The notes below the pieces were generated by a model. That model did not search any database, was not told the DNA's origin, and saw only the letters and a list, made by a program, of their open reading frames with translations. From the NCBI GenBank assembly GCA_021234155.1, contig JAJEKV010000014.1, positions 1,915,029-1,979,028 of the forward strand: a stretch of DNA of 64,000 bases, read 5' to 3'. Of this stretch, positions 12,001-25,560 are shown piece after piece; the first letter of the stretch is position 1, and each line of letters begins with the position of its first letter. The DNA is from Isoetes taiwanensis (Eukaryota; Streptophyta; Lycopodiopsida; Isoetales; Isoetaceae). Made by a program: the position numbers and the translations under genes.

Positions 12001-15000
12001 TAAAAGTAAATCCTTCTCCGTATGAATTTCAATGCCCATGCGAAACTATGGCTATTCCCTATATAGGCTAGTGTCGACACTTCATACCATTCCATATCAG
12101 TTAGTTTCGTGGCGAATGTTATGTTAACATTGAATATGAGCTTTTAAGGGGGTTGGGCTGCATGAAATGTTTGTTGATTTCCAGTACCTTTAGGACCGTA
12201 GCGTTGAGATGGTTGGTTGGTGGTGTGGTTGGTCTTTATGTTGCGTGTTTTGTAATTTTGCCTTGTGTATGGGTTGTACTTGGCCGGATGCGTTGGGGTG
12301 TGATGGAGACGATGCGGGATGATTCGATTCGACCTTATTGATAGTACCCAGCGAGCGTAAGCATCATTGGTTGCCTATGAACTATCTTTACCCACTTTGA
12401 TATCTTATTGTGAATCTCTGGCCGGTACCATGGTATTTAGTGGGGCGTGGCGGGGTGGGCGGTGCGGTGAGGGGACAGCCACCGTAAATGCGTTTGCGAC
12501 TGAACATCCGCCATTTATCAAAATGCCACTTACAATGGAAATCGCCAGTAAATCTTCAACTCCACAGCTATGTATTACCTCGATAAAACCTCATCACCAT
12601 TACAATTCGAAAGCCAGCTACACCTCTACAGAAGTTGAAATCCTCGAATGCTCTGGCTGGCCAACTTGCTTTTACGGATATGATGGAAAAATTATATTTT
12701 ACGGCTACAAGAAGAAGCATAGCGGGCACCTTTCGACCTCAAATTTTGTGCTAGAGCTCATTATAAGCTTTGCCTTAGTAGCTCTATTTTTTCTTTGCCA
12801 TGAAATTCGGTCTGTTGGGATGGCGTGGGGATATGCATTGCAATGGTAATGAGTATTATGTACATATTCCTATTATGGAAGTGGTACATTGAGTGGACTG
12901 AGATCGAGGGGTCAAAAGTTAGGTCTTACAATAATCCACATATTGTGAACTGGTTTGTACCAAGTGAGACATATATGATTGTTGTAGAAATTGGAATTGA
13001 ATTGAATTATTTGTTGGATAATGTGTGGAAGTTCATGGAACTTTTATGTTATCCCCTCGGTTTGACTTATTCACTCACTTGAAGCATAGGGCGGTCGATG
13101 GTGAATTTTTTAAGCATGACACAAGAACACACAAGAATGTTAATGGTGACATAAGGATCTTGTGTAGGGTAGCGCTATTTAATAGCAGAGACTTCGCCCT
13201 ATTTTGTCGATAGATGCCATACTCAGAATACAAACACCATACCTTGCAACACTTGTTTGAGACGAGAAAAAACATTTGGTTTTCTTTGTCTGTTATATGA
13301 AGATGTCAAACTTGTGAGCCTTGGAATAACGTAAGCAAAATGATTGCGATTATATGAATGGGTCTTCTAGGGTCTACTCCAAGTGTTAGCTCATCCACGA
13401 AGGATGCGGTATTGACAAATGAGAATTACAACTATATCTGGAAGGAAGCGGCTTGATACTGAGAAAGAGCTAAGTCTGATCTCATAGGTCCAAACCTACT
13501 TGCAATTACATTGGTGGTGATTGGTTTTGCCTTGATTCATTTTAAATTACCTAGTCGGTCAGTTCGATCCATGATCTTTTTTTGTTCAACATACCATCTT
13601 CACATTGGACCATGTTTTGGATTTTCCAATTTAGAAGTTTTCCTTTAGGTTTTGATTTTTATTTGGGGTGACATTTGCATTTCTTGTGATATACTTGTGA
13701 CTTTCAATTATTCCATCTCCTCTCTGGCCAATCCCTTTCTCATTATTCGTGGTCCCTTCTATATCCATTAGCCATTATTTCCATATCCACTTTATCCGCT
13801 GTTTCATTTCACGTGCAATAAACTTGTCTGATGGATCCCGGTCGATCCATTTGTTGTTCTTGTTGAGATGCAAGAAACAATGCAAGAACCATGTGTGTGT
13901 CTTCATGTGGGAGGATGTGCACGGTAGGGGTGGTGTGTGACAGGTTGTGGGCTACGGCATGGCAGGTTGTGGTTTGGGTTGGGCAGGCCCGTGGCAGGGG
14001 GATGAGGTTAAGGTGGGATGTGGTGAGGGCGATTAGAATTAAACGTTGGGGGGCGTGCGGTGATTTGGCAGGAAAAGTGGGGTTTTAGTAGGTTTGGGGC
14101 GATGGCAATTATAGTCATGGGCAATGAAAGTCGTGGGTGCGTTGGTGAGTTGTGCGGTGGCGATGCGTAATGACAACAGCGGTATTTATACTACATATTT
14201 TTACAGAATACATAAATACCTAGGTCAGGCACGGCACAATATCGTATACTGTACTTTCCTCGCCAAACAACATTGTGAAACTTATGAAGCAAAGTTTCAT
14301 CAAATTCAAATCTACTATCACAATCTTCACTTTCTCTCATCTAATATCTCTCATTCCACTCGCTAATAAGCATATGCTAAGGCTCAGTAGGACTTTTATC
14401 GGTGTGTTCAAAAGACACATGATGTAGCTGCTTGAAAGTTGGGTGGGTATCTTACGCACATAGGTTAGTTTTTCTTCTCCAATGAAATTGACACCTTACA
14501 TTGATAAAGACAGATTGATATCCTTGAAATGCCATATAAGCAATATTTTTATTGAAAAATTGTGGCATTCAAGAGAAAATATCATAATGGGAACATATAT
14601 AATTCTTTCGATAGTAACAAATAAAATGAAGAGTAAACAACAGTAATCTCAAGAACTTGGAAAAACAAAAACCATGAAAATACACTTCATGCATGGGAGA
14701 CATGCTTGTGACACCTTGTTACTTTTCTTGATTGAGAGAAACTTTTTCTCTTAGAGAGGCCAAACAACTAGGCAAAATGTGATGGGAGGCTAGCTTCAGC
14801 TTTTTCAAGACTGACCATGTTGTGAAATGACAAATAACTAGGCAAAATGTAGTGCATGGCTCTTTTTTTTACTCAAAGCTTATAATGGTGTGGGGAAGGC
14901 AATTTTGTTGGACATGGAAAGAAGGAAATGAGATGAAGAATGGAATGGAAACAACTGACATAAGGATATGATGAGAGCTAAGCAGAAATTATGGTTCAAT

Positions 15001-15090
15001 GATCAAGATGGAATCTTGATGTCAAAAAACAAATTTATTGCAAAATAAAGTCTTTTACTTTGGCCTCGTTGAGGTCTTCAACCTTTGACT
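9026..15090. other. Intergenic, no recognised gene
   Basis: No protein family is recognisable. G-rich plus-strand tracts recur near 10,130-10,215, 11,890-11,970, 12,180-12,330 and 13,905-14,090. These tracts generate paired meaningless open frames on both strands. AT-rich, feature-poor DNA fills the rest. A 25-bp motif, ACTAGGCAAAATGT with flanks, is duplicated about 68 bp apart near 14,763 and 14,832. Confidence 0.5.
10188..10211 (+). other. G-quadruplex-forming tract
   Basis: Four plus-strand runs (GGGG, GGG, GGGG, GGG) have loops of 7, 1 and 2 bases. More GGG and GG runs lie just upstream from 10,150. Confidence 0.65.
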
Positions 15091-15294
15091 TCAATGCAAC
15101 CTTGGAGATGTGGGCCCAGTAGAAATTTCAATAACATGACTCCTGTCAATGTCCTCTTGTGATTTCTTCATCGCTCCTTTTTCTAGCACAACTTTGACAA
15201 CATATTGAAAACTTTTGCCAAGACATGTTGCCAGAACATCACCAATATAACACTGCATCCCCACAGGAAAAGTCACAGTTCTTGCAAAAGTCAC
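15091..15294 (-). other. Coding-like minus-strand ORF, unrecognised
   Basis: The minus-strand frame (up to 67 codons) has balanced, protein-like composition. A plausible acceptor (GGGATGCAG) precedes TGTTATATTGG near 15,256, so it could be a terminal exon beginning CYIGDVLATCLGKSF. The following region is AT-rich like a 3' UTR. No domain or partner exon was recognised. It may be a decayed gene end. Confidence 0.2.
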
Positions 15295-15505
15295 TTAGTC
15301 ATGTCTACATCATCAATAACAAAAATTTGAATTGGGTAGGGTCCCAAGCTAGGATATGCTTCCAAGGATCAACTAGCTCTGCCATCGGCCCTCAAGCCAT
15401 GCAAACAGAAGGTGGCCATTCCAGGTATCCGCAAATGGCATGGGCAGTGGCCAGATGGCATGGCTGGCAGGCAGTGGGGGATGGTTTGGGTGAAGGTGTG
15501 GTGGT

Positions 15506-15525
15506 GGGCGGGTGGGTGGGTAGGG
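15506..15525 (+). other. Strong G-quadruplex motif
   Basis: Five GGG runs on the plus strand have loops of 1, 1, 1 and 2 bases. Such short loops give the most stable class of G-quadruplex pattern. It is the clearest of the four in the left part of the window. Confidence 0.8.
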
Positions 15526-15749
15526 ATGCTTCCTCTTTGGCAACGCCACTGTGCGCTTGTAGCGGTTGTGGGCGCTTCAGCACGTGGTGGGCGTGGTTTG
15601 GGTTTGCGTGAGACCGGTGCGTGGTGGATCGCCAGCGTTTTTGGCTTCGAAACTGCATGTATGCTGGGTCATTTCTCCCTATGCATGTTTAGAAGTGTAC
15701 GGGCTTAATGTTACATGAAACTGATGAACCAGTGGACGCGGTATAATGA

Positions 15750-15926
15750 ATGGCGGCAGTGCGAAGAAACCATTTGCAAAGGAAGAGTCAAAGAAGACCC
15801 TTTCCGCCAATCTTGCCTTATTTGCGACCTCCTCTCGTCCCTGGAAAACTTGATCTCTCTTTCTCCCTATCAACTCCTCCACTTTCATCCGCGGTGAGGG
15901 CGGGGGCGGAGGGTCGTGAGGGATAA
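15750..15926 (+). CDS. Small ORF with transit-peptide-like composition (unrecognised)
   Basis: A 58-codon frame starts ATGGCGGCA and ends TAA at 15,924. It is rich in Arg, Pro, Leu and Ser with very few acidic residues in the first 48 positions. It ends LSTPPLSSAVRA followed by GAEG, which resembles a chloroplast leader and cleavage region (VRA/G). As at 8,804, the flanking DNA is CT-rich and no mature domain follows. It could be a stranded first exon or chance. Confidence 0.18.
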   Translation: MAAVRRNHLQRKSQRRPFPPILPYLRPPLVPGKLDLSFSLSTPPLSSAVRAGAEGREG

Positions 15927-18900
15927 GAATGGTTTTGTGGTCCATGGGGACCAGTGGGCTGTAGGGTTGTAGAGTGCAACAAACTTATTCTTGTCAGAAG
16001 TTAAACCACCTCGAAGAAGAATTTCGAGAAAAACCATTAATGTAAGAATATTTAATAAAAGCGTACAAGTATACATCATCATATGAAATAAATGTATATA
16101 TGCAGCATGAAATGAACTATAAACTTATTCCATATCCATAACCTCTGAAGGTAAGTCCCAACCGTCTGGATCTTTGTGCTCAATGTTACATGCTTGGTGG
16201 CGACCAGCTCAACATATAGCTGGCGTCGGGATTTGATCATATCTTGGAGGCAACTTTGAAGGGTGCGGTTGTCTCAGTAATGTGACTCCCATTTGGCGAC
16301 ATTGTGGCCTTTATCCTTCTTGTCCTCAATCCATCCTTTCGTCAATTCGAAGATGATGTGCCCATTAATGTGAATGGAAGGCAATGAGTTCTTGCCTTTT
16401 CATGGGTAGAATAGGGTAGCATTGCGGGCCTCGTTCCAATGTGTAGGATTTATGTATTTGGTAGTGTCTTTGTGTGCGGCATGTTCGGAGCATTGCATCC
16501 CAAAGCTAAGAACGGCGTCAAGATATTACCAAGCTGCGATCACTCTGTTGCACAGCCTGCATGCACATGCTCCACGCACATTCCAAACAACCAACCCTTG
16601 ATCTCTTTTCCCTCAACGGGCCTTGAAGCCTTTGCTGGCCCCATTGCCATGATATGCAAGCTAGTTTAGGAGAGCGAAACGTCCATAATGACCATAGAAA
16701 TAGACAATGTAGCTAAAAGTCAAGAGGCCATATTATCTGAAAAGTGATCATCTCTGCAGTGTTAGAAATTGTGATATAGAGACAGAATCGGCCAATATGC
16801 GTAATGGTACTCACCTCAGGCCCCACTAACCAAGTATAAAAGGGCGAGGCTCCCACTAAGACCAAACAGGAGTGTGGCCCGGTGACCCGATCCTTACAAC
16901 TCCCTCTACTATTTTACATTACATATGGTGCCTTCCCGGCCTGCAGGTCACTTTCGTGGTGTATGGATGGAGAAATACATGTGGTAGGGGCGGGGCTCCT
17001 CCTTTGTCCACCATGCTACCTTAAAGAGATTCCAGAGGTGCTGTTTGGAAGGGAATTCCAGGTGGCAGATGGGGTTGGGAGGGACAGGATGAAGGGGTGG
17101 GAAGGAGAAGGGATTCATTCATTGAAAATGACATTTGTAGCGAAAAATTTCTTTCACTCTTCGGACTTTTACGGGTTTTAAAAGTGGCTATTAAAATATA
17201 AAACAATCTCAGCTCCATTTCCTTTATCGTCTTGGGATGCTACATAAAGTGCTAAAATGTAAAGGCTGGAGTAACAGTGGTGCATTGTTTGTTTGTCAAT
17301 TGGATGAGTTGATTAAAATCGTCGAGGGCTTGGGTGCAGTCCTGGCCTTGGTCTATTGTGGTCGTTTTTGGTAGGGATGCGCTGAATTGACATCTTTACT
17401 AGAATCCCCGTTCTGGCGATTCTTGGAGCCTTCTCTTTCCTCCACCGAATTCCCTGCAGTTGATGCGGGGAATTCCCTCTAGATGTGAAACACAAAATGA
17501 AAACAAAACTATAACAATAAGTCAAATAAACCTATGATCCTGAATACACTATGGACAGATGGAACGATTAATTTGTGATTATAGCAAAATTAAAATTGGA
17601 AATTACAATGAGAACTACTAACTTCCAGCCGCAACATTTGATTCACTTCGTTGTGGTCGGCCAGAACTCCCGCATTCCCCAATTGGTAGAATATATCAAC
17701 TTCGCTGCACGAAGATGAAATACTAGGTGTATTTCAACTGGCTAATTTTATGCAAGATAGGGAATTGTGATTCAAATGGATCAATTGATAAACAAAGGTA
17801 GATCGAAGCGAAGCGTTTAGAGCTATGCTTCCGTGAGAGCTAAATTTCTTTAAACAATATAGCTATATGTTGAGGTTAAAGTGGCTATGGTTTTTTAAAC
17901 ATAGAATAGAAACTAAGAATGAAAACCTTTCATTGATGCCTGAAGAAGGTATTATGCATAAAATAGCACATTTTCTTTCGTCACGAAATTCAATTTGAGA
18001 AATGCTTTTTGTGAGGTCTTACAAATATTAAAGTTAGATGAAGCTAAAGTAGAGCCACAATTTTACTGCAGACTGACCCGAGGAATTTTCACCTCATGCA
18101 TATGGTGAAATGTACTAGATTCACTTCGGCTTAAGCTGATCTTCCTTATTCAACTCATTAAAATGTAGAAAATAAATTTAGGTTTTGTTATGATGGAATT
18201 GTCTTGATCCAAACAAATGCATATGTTGACCGAATTCTTTATTCTGTAAAAGCATTTGATAAGTAGAGCATCAAGTTAGCTGCTTTAGTCACATTCTTTG
18301 AAGAGGCATTAAACTTTAACTTATAACGATCTTGTATTGGTATATAGTAATGACTTACATAAAAGAAATATTTTTGCATTCCATTGTCTCACTTGGTACT
18401 ACTTTTTTGTTTAAGCATCATCACCCACTAAATTTTAGAGATCAAGACAAATTGCAAAAACTATAGACAAATAAACATCAATTATAATGCGCAAAACAAT
18501 AGTTAATTTTGCTATTCTCGTAAAACACCTTTACTTTCAATTTTAACATATTATTTCATGCGTCTTTTAACTATGGGTGTTATTAGAAAATCAACACTTG
18601 AAATGCATAGTGTTTGGCAATATTCATGCGGAGCGGTAATTGGACTATCTAAATGGCGTATCTTGGTTGGGCAAATGCACGTATGGATTGTGATGGCGTT
18701 GGTGTTTTGGGTGGTGTTTGTGTTGGTTCCTCTCAAAACCCTCTGCTCTGCAAATATCTCTCATCTCAGTCCTCTCTCATTCCGAGAGTGGCTCTAAACT
18801 AACCTTACCAGCCTTCTTTCCCATGACTACCTTCAGATCTTTGAGATATTCCCCACTTTGCTTAATCCACACCAAATGGGGTGTCCAATGTCCCTGTTGC

Positions 18901-21714
18901 TTTGCTTTTGCTGAGGTAAGAGGGGTACATTGAGTGAACGTGCAGAGTAGCTTCTGTGGTGGAGTATTGTTGGGGATTCCGTTTGGAGTGCAGGAGGGTG
19001 GGAGCTGACAGCCATTTAAAGAAACCAGCACGATTAGAGCAGTGCTGGCGTGGTGCGTAAGTTCCATTTTGTATGGATTACCCATACAATTTCATTTGCA
19101 TCTAATATTTGAAGAATGGAAATTAAGGTGGGACGTCGGTATGGCGTGGGCGTGGCGGTGCCAGGTGGTAGATCATTTGTAGCCGGCGTTTGGTGGCGCA
19201 GATATGCCGGTACTGCTTTGCTGAGTCAGCGGGTGCGCAAAGTGCTGCGTGGCCTGCGCGGAAATACAGCCCGAGTCGCATGCGATTCGGCCGCCTGCTT
19301 TCTAATTCCGCCGATCACCTATCTCAATACTCATATCGCAAATTTAAAGGCTATATCTTAAGATAAATTTGAACCCTAAGCTAAATGGGCTAAATGAAAT
19401 TCTATGTAATCAACATATTATCTTTTAAGCGTATATTATGTTGCTTGTTGAGATTTACCAGTATTGAAAGCGGTTAAGATGAAATTCAATCCATTCTTGG
19501 GAAGTTCTTGATAAATGATCCACCATGCCACTTTGTAACCCTTGACCAAGATTTACCATAGTTTTCCGGCAAAAACCATCACTTACCTTTTACCATACAC
19601 ACAAACATAAGCGGATCTTGAGGAGTCCTAAGAAATTCTTTTGCCTCCCTCCTTGCCGATTACTTCCCACCGACAGCTTTCGTTAGGATCTTGCACATTC
19701 TTCCGCGACTATGGTAGGTCGATTCTACCAATGCCAATGACTTGCGCCCCGCTTTTGGGTGATCTTTTGGAAAATAATCTGGCGGTATCAATCCTTTGCC
19801 ATGGCGAACCGGTATCCAGAGCCCACGAGTCGTTGAATGCCACGCTTTTTGGATCGACCAGTTTTGCGCTCTGGATTCATCATATCCATGAGTGCGGCCT
19901 TGTTTGAATCTCTTGGCGGTTTTCCATTTATAATGCAAGAGAAATGTCGAGAATTCCCAATGCAACCGGATGGATCTAATCCCTAGAGCATACTGGCATA
20001 GAGACTCAAAAGCCATGTATACCATCAAGCCACATGCAGTAGGACTAGACTAATTTGTGCCAAAACCCCTTCTTGGGTGTCGCATTGCGGGACATCTGGG
20101 AATAAAAGGGGAGATCTACTGACCTTCTTGTATTTGGGTTCATATGTTTATCAAAACGCTAAGAAGAAGCCTTAGTGGGATATCATCAGAGTAATTGGAG
20201 ATTATAGGTTAGAAATACTTCCATTTCTGCGATGGTCTGTCGAAGCCGCGAACTTGATATAATTATTTGCCAGTCATTTTGGCATCTGTGACCCTAAGCC
20301 CTTCAGGATGTTGCCCTCCTGCGCCATCCCCTGCAATGCCATTATTTACAAAATAAACTTATAACAAATATCACTTGAAAATATATATATTCACTCTTTC
20401 TTAAAACTCACACCTGGTGACATTGAAACAACACTATTTTTTCCTTTTCCCATGTGTGGAGCATATGTCGTATAGTTTTCTTTCTGTGTAGTAATGTTGG
20501 GTTTCATGTGTTTGTGTGTCTGCAAGGCAGCGTGTGGGGACAGGCAGTGGTTTGGTTTGCTGGGGCGTGGGAGGTGAGGGCGTTTGGGTTTGGCAGATGG
20601 GCAGGACAGGATGGGCAGAAACAGAATGGCCAGCGGCGGGTGGTGTAGGTACGTAGGGCGGCGCGAGAGCTGCGGGGCCGGGTTGCTTAGCCGTGGGTGG
20701 GCGCTGCGGTGTGGTAGGTGTGAGGTTGCGGTGACTTAGCGACAGGGAGTTTGACCGGTACCGTAGGTGGCGGCGCATTCGCCATGCCATGGGCCACTGG
20801 AAGCAGGAAGAGGCCACAACGCTACTCGCCGGACGAGAAGTACTGCCAGAAGCCAAATCTGACCATTGATACCATAGAACTTCGTAAAGCGGATAAATAG
20901 TCAACCCCTAGTCATTATGCAGCGGCCTCTCTTCCTCTATCACCATCCGGGTGCAGGGAGAACTCGTGTTTGGGCGTGGTGGGTGTCTTTGATGTGATAA
21001 TTTGGTATATGGATGTATACCCTTCCGGGGTAGTTGATTGTATTATTTGGTATCGGTGTTGGCGTTATGTTATGCTTATTTGTTATAGAACCCATAGGGA
21101 AAGATATCAAAGTTTTAGGTGTCCCTTCATACTTGAGGGATATCTTGAAGTCTGGGATAGATGGAAAACCCATTATCTGATCCTTAAATTTAGATGGGGA
21201 TTTCCTGAATGTCTGACCGGGCCTTCCTTATATATTTAGTGGTAGCGTCCACAATGGTATGAGCAATGTTCTTGATTGACTAAAACTACTTATTATATCT
21301 GACTGGTGATCTAACCGGCCTAGTTGAACATGGAATAAATCCCGGCCCCTTATAACCTCAAAAATAGGGGAAAATGTTTTCTCCTAAGTAAGGTGGGGTC
21401 ATGGGCCTAAATTAGATCTGAGGAAAAAAGATGAGCCTCCATCATTCAAATTATCAAACTAAATAGAGGTACTTATAGAAGAAAAATCCAAAAGTAATTA
21501 TACTTCACAAAAGAATAACTTACTTTTAGGTCTACAATATTACTGTTGTGTGTCTCTTCAAGTTTGGGCTTGTGGAGATAATAAAGTGCAATCTTCAATG
21601 GATTACATAATTATATCAGGCTCAACTAAAATTAGTAGTGTGCTTAATGATGGATCTTGAAATTTGTTTTCAATGGGCCTGCTTGCACTATAATTGGGGC
21701 TGATTCCATTCTTG
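15927..21714. other. Intergenic, no recognised gene
   Basis: I see no gene. TATAAAAGG at 16,835-16,843 lies upstream of a CA-ending AT-rich stretch, but no element could be built around it. The stretch 17,540-18,560 is AT-rich and featureless. The segments 19,116-19,310 and 20,520-20,870 are GC/CpG-rich G-strand patches without coding order. The remaining open frames are short and mutually overlapping. Confidence 0.5.
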
Positions 21715-22075
21715 GTCGAGACAGGAAAAGAGGGAGGAAAATAAGGCGGACAAAATAGAAAGGAAAATAGGAAATAGGAAGAGGTAGAAAAATGAAAAAA
21801 AGACAAAGAAGGAAGAACGCTTGCCCCCTCAGCACTCACTCCCACTTGCACTCCGGCTGCACTCCACTCCCCACATCTAGAGAAAAAAAAGTTAAAAAAG
21901 CACTCAAAAGTAAAATAAAAATGGAAGGGGAAAAGCAAAATGGAAAATGAAAAATGGGTGCATGAAGGGCCGAAAGGGAGGCTGGGAATGGAAAGGAGGG
22001 TAGAGGGTGAGGGAATAGAAAAAGAAAAATATAAGGGGAAAGAAAGGGAGAAAGAAGAAGATTGGAAGGTAAAGA
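21715..22075 (+). repeat. Purine-rich (GA-rich) tract
   Basis: About 360 bp of the plus strand is overwhelmingly A and G, with only a short mixed interruption at 21,825-21,880. It can form triplex or other non-B DNA. The complementary pyrimidine strand explains the long Ser/Phe/Pro-rich minus-strand open frames here, which are not genes. Confidence 0.7.
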
Positions 22076-25000
22076 CCATACCCGGTCATTTTGTATGGAT
22101 AACTCGTGCCGTCTCTGAAGCGTACTGACCATGGCAGTGAAAAATGAAATTTGGATATATGGGCCATTGAGATGATCCCCAAACAATGCTTGCTACGCAA
22201 AGGTAGCTCTTCACTTCTAATTTACTTACATGGAGAGGATAGATCCAAATCCATTCGTCGGAGTCTCATTGTTTTCATTTTCCATACCAACTAACCAACC
22301 CTTAACCATCTAAACAATAAACTTCGATCTTCAAATAAACAATAAACTATATACCTCGTTTAGCTGAAAACCTTCTCTAATAGTCTCATCTTATCCCAAT
22401 TTCATGAGGGAATTATTGTCTGAGAAAATGAAGGACGAGGTTGCATGGGACTGTGGTGGACGGGTGGGACTCAAAATGTGGAATGACCAACTTCTTTGGG
22501 CAGCCATTCTCACAAAGTGCCACAGAGCTGCATGTCAACGCGTCGCCTTCATTACCCAAAGCTATCCAGTTAAGACATCTGTTCTTCTTTTCATAATAAT
22601 AACTTAGTCCATAGAATAGTACCATTCCCCGGATAACATAGTAAAATTCGAGTTACCAACTATTTGAACTTCCTCCTTTGAATAATAAAATCTTGGAAGT
22701 CTTTCTGGAGTCTATAAGCCTTCCATATTTCAGTAAGTTCTGGCGATCTCGATTACACTGGAACCTTCGGGGGGTCTTTGAACAAGGTTCACTTGATTGG
22801 TTGGGGGATGGCTCGGAAGGGATGGGCATTAGGCGTGTCCCAGGAGGGCTGGCGCCAGAAGAAATTTGCCTCAAGAACTTCTTTGGGGTCCATGGGTCTA
22901 AGATCTGGCCTCTCCCCATTCGTGAGGAGAGGCGGTAAAGTCTTCACCTTATTAGGCTGAAAGGGTTACTGACTCGACTACCCAACGAGGCCTAAATGGA
23001 GTTAGGTGTTAGACACCCTGCCTATGTCATGTTGTCTAGGTTTTCTATATCATCACGTAAAGGGGCAGTGCCAGAGCTGCATATCCTTAAAACCCGAGGC
23101 GGCTTGCCCCGGAGAGTCCTCAGAAGGCCACGGCGATGGACATGCAACTCCTCTCCACTCTAGAACTATGAATGGACTATGTCAATGGACTCAGAGCATC
23201 GATGTGCCACGGGGACCAAGTTTGAAGACGAAGACCATCCCTTCTCTAAGAAGCCAGTCAATACCTCGGTCATCCCACCGAAGTCAAGTGGTGGTGGTTC
23301 TGAAATCACCGCTTGGTCATCTTACATTGTCGACTCTAGGGCTCAAACATGCCCCTAGGCTTGAACGATTGCCACCTTGGCTCAAATATGATATATGGCT
23401 CAAAATGGTGATTTCTGACAGATGACTATAAGTTTTCGGTAATCTCCTTTAGAATCATGTGAAAATCATGGATTTTCGAGATATCTGTCGGTTGAGGTGC
23501 ATACTTTTTTCTCTTGGAAGCACATTGGCCAAATTTTTGTGTCGGGTTTGGATGATGGTTTAAATAGGGTGTTGGGGATGGCAAAACATTGTTGGTGGTT
23601 TAGGGACGGTAGATGGGCTATCCATACATAATAAACCCCTATTTCGCTCTTTCCATATCAAACAATTCTCTTTCAGCTTCTCGCCAACCTCCATCGTGAA
23701 CAACTATCCTCCCGCTCTTCGCTGAACGCTGGGCTTCCGTGCGCGTCTGTCGTATGCAGTGGTAGGCATTTGCCGGTGTGGGCGCGTTGAGAATGTTGGT
23801 GTTTGGTGATTTGTATTTGGAAGCGATGGTGGCACCGAAATTGCTAACGTTTGAGCGCCTCACCGCGGTTACGGTTGATTTATTAAGCCGACGGATAGCG
23901 TAATATGGCGGGCAGAAAATGCATGTGAAGAAGTGCCGTAAGGCCATTTGCCTTCCAGATGATCTATGATGCTCTGTAGCGGTGAGCGCGGGCGAACTAT
24001 TCTTTAGCCTTTTACTAAAGAATGCATTGCTGCGTCCCGATCGTGGCATATGCATATTTAGGATACCTTCTCAGTTGTTGCGTTTGCGTTTGCGTTTGGC
24101 GGTGGTATTGCGGTGGTGGGCGGGCAAATTGTTTGCGGCGCGGGGGTGCGTCAAATGAAGGTTTCCGGCCGAGAAAATTTGACACGTCAAATGCGGTTTC
24201 CGTATGCCACCAATTCACCCATAGACTAAGCAAAAGTAAATAGGTTATTAAAAGCCATGAATTATTTAGAAACTTCTACGCAAAACAAAATATTGAGAGA
24301 TAATAGTGGTATCATATAAAACCCACCATTACACTTAATTTACAATCACCTATACGTAACTATTATTTAGAGGTATAACCATCACGGAAGCTGTTAATAT
24401 ATACTTTATTAAAATAATATCGTTATTCCTGGCTCAAGATCGATTAGCGGTATGAAAACTTAAATACAAAGGTGCTGAAAAGAAAAATATAGATGCATAA
24501 GGTACCTATCTGGCCCCGGAAGGGAACTCTATTAGGTTTAACAAACATCTCATCATTCTTTTTCTGATAAGGTTCAATTTTTTCCAAAGCCCTGGATTGG
24601 CCAACAAACATAGCCATTGAATTTGTTGAAAAGCAGTCCGGCTCAAGCGTTAGAAAGCATGTTTTCAACTTAATTTGATATGCAATGCCATGCCGGTCTC
24701 CATCGCCGAGGGGCCAAAAAAGTACGTTGGGCCTTGACAAGAATATATGTAGATCTTCAATGGTTCGAAATAGCCATATCATTTTCATCAGATACCCATT
24801 TCTTATCCATTCCTATCCATGGATCATAAATCTGCAATCGCCTTTGCATCTTCTTCTCCTTGTTGTGCAAGTGAATATGCACCTCGCACATGTAGCTCAA
24901 GATGAAGGCAAAGCTCATGGTATTGGAGCTCAATGAGTGATATATACCACGACCTCCCTTGCCCCCATAACCAAATAAAATTTTAGTGGCCTCGGCAATG

Positions 25001-25560
25001 TCGTTTGGCCCCAATCAATTGCTCTAGCAAAATCCCTTGGCCCGCCTGGGTAGGATAATTTAGCTATATAGTAGGTGCAGATTCACCATTTTATAGAAGT
25101 AAATTTCTGAGATAAAAAATTGGAATGAGCAATTCATTATTTTATAATTTGGGATATACTAATATATTGGCCATTTGAGCTCCATGGATGAAGGACATTG
25201 GCCAACAAAATGGCCATAGCATAGAACTATTCCCTAGAGAATAGCAACTTTGTGACTTAAAACATGTATTAATGGTAATCTATCATAAATAATAATGATT
25301 TTTGGGAAACAAGTAATCTTGAACTCTGTTGGCAAGAGAATCTGCTCCTTTGGGTGTATCAATATATAACTTGAATAGTTAGATTTATGTGAGCATATTA
25401 TTTAAGGTGCTAGAATTAAATTAATGGTAGATTGCCATCTAAATTTATTTTTAGATATTGCACTTGGGTAGGGTGGATTTGTGGACATTTTCTTCATTGA
25501 GTTTTTTAGTCCACATTATACTTTGTTTTTAACTTTCTCTTGGTCGCATCCTTCAAAAAA
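22076..25560. other. Intergenic, no recognised gene; CpG-rich patch
   Basis: No gene is recognised. The block 23,730-24,190 is clearly richer in GC and CpG than both neighbours but shows no coding order in any frame. A plus-strand open frame at 23,006-23,425 has no family features. The stretch 24,240-25,560 is AT-rich. Confidence 0.5.

Noticed and set aside
16790-16945. TATAAAAGG followed by a CA-ending stretch and ATGGTGCC, resembling an LTR end with a primer-binding site
   Set aside because: No second LTR-like copy, no clear tRNA complementarity and no element proteins nearby; too weak to call a fossil.
20434-20904. 156-codon minus-strand open frame
   Set aside because: It lies opposite a G-rich plus-strand patch; Pro/Thr/Ser/Gln composition is explained by the base bias and no domain is visible.
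21603-22200. Minus-strand open frames up to 158 codons, Ser/Phe/Pro-rich
   Set aside because: They follow from the polypyrimidine complement of a purine tract; no domain or start context supports a gene.
23730-24190. GC/CpG-rich patches (also 19.1 kb and 53.9 kb) as bacterial contamination or transferred DNA
   Set aside because: No coding order, no bacterial-type genes, and gradual or repeat-bounded borders in plant-like surroundings.
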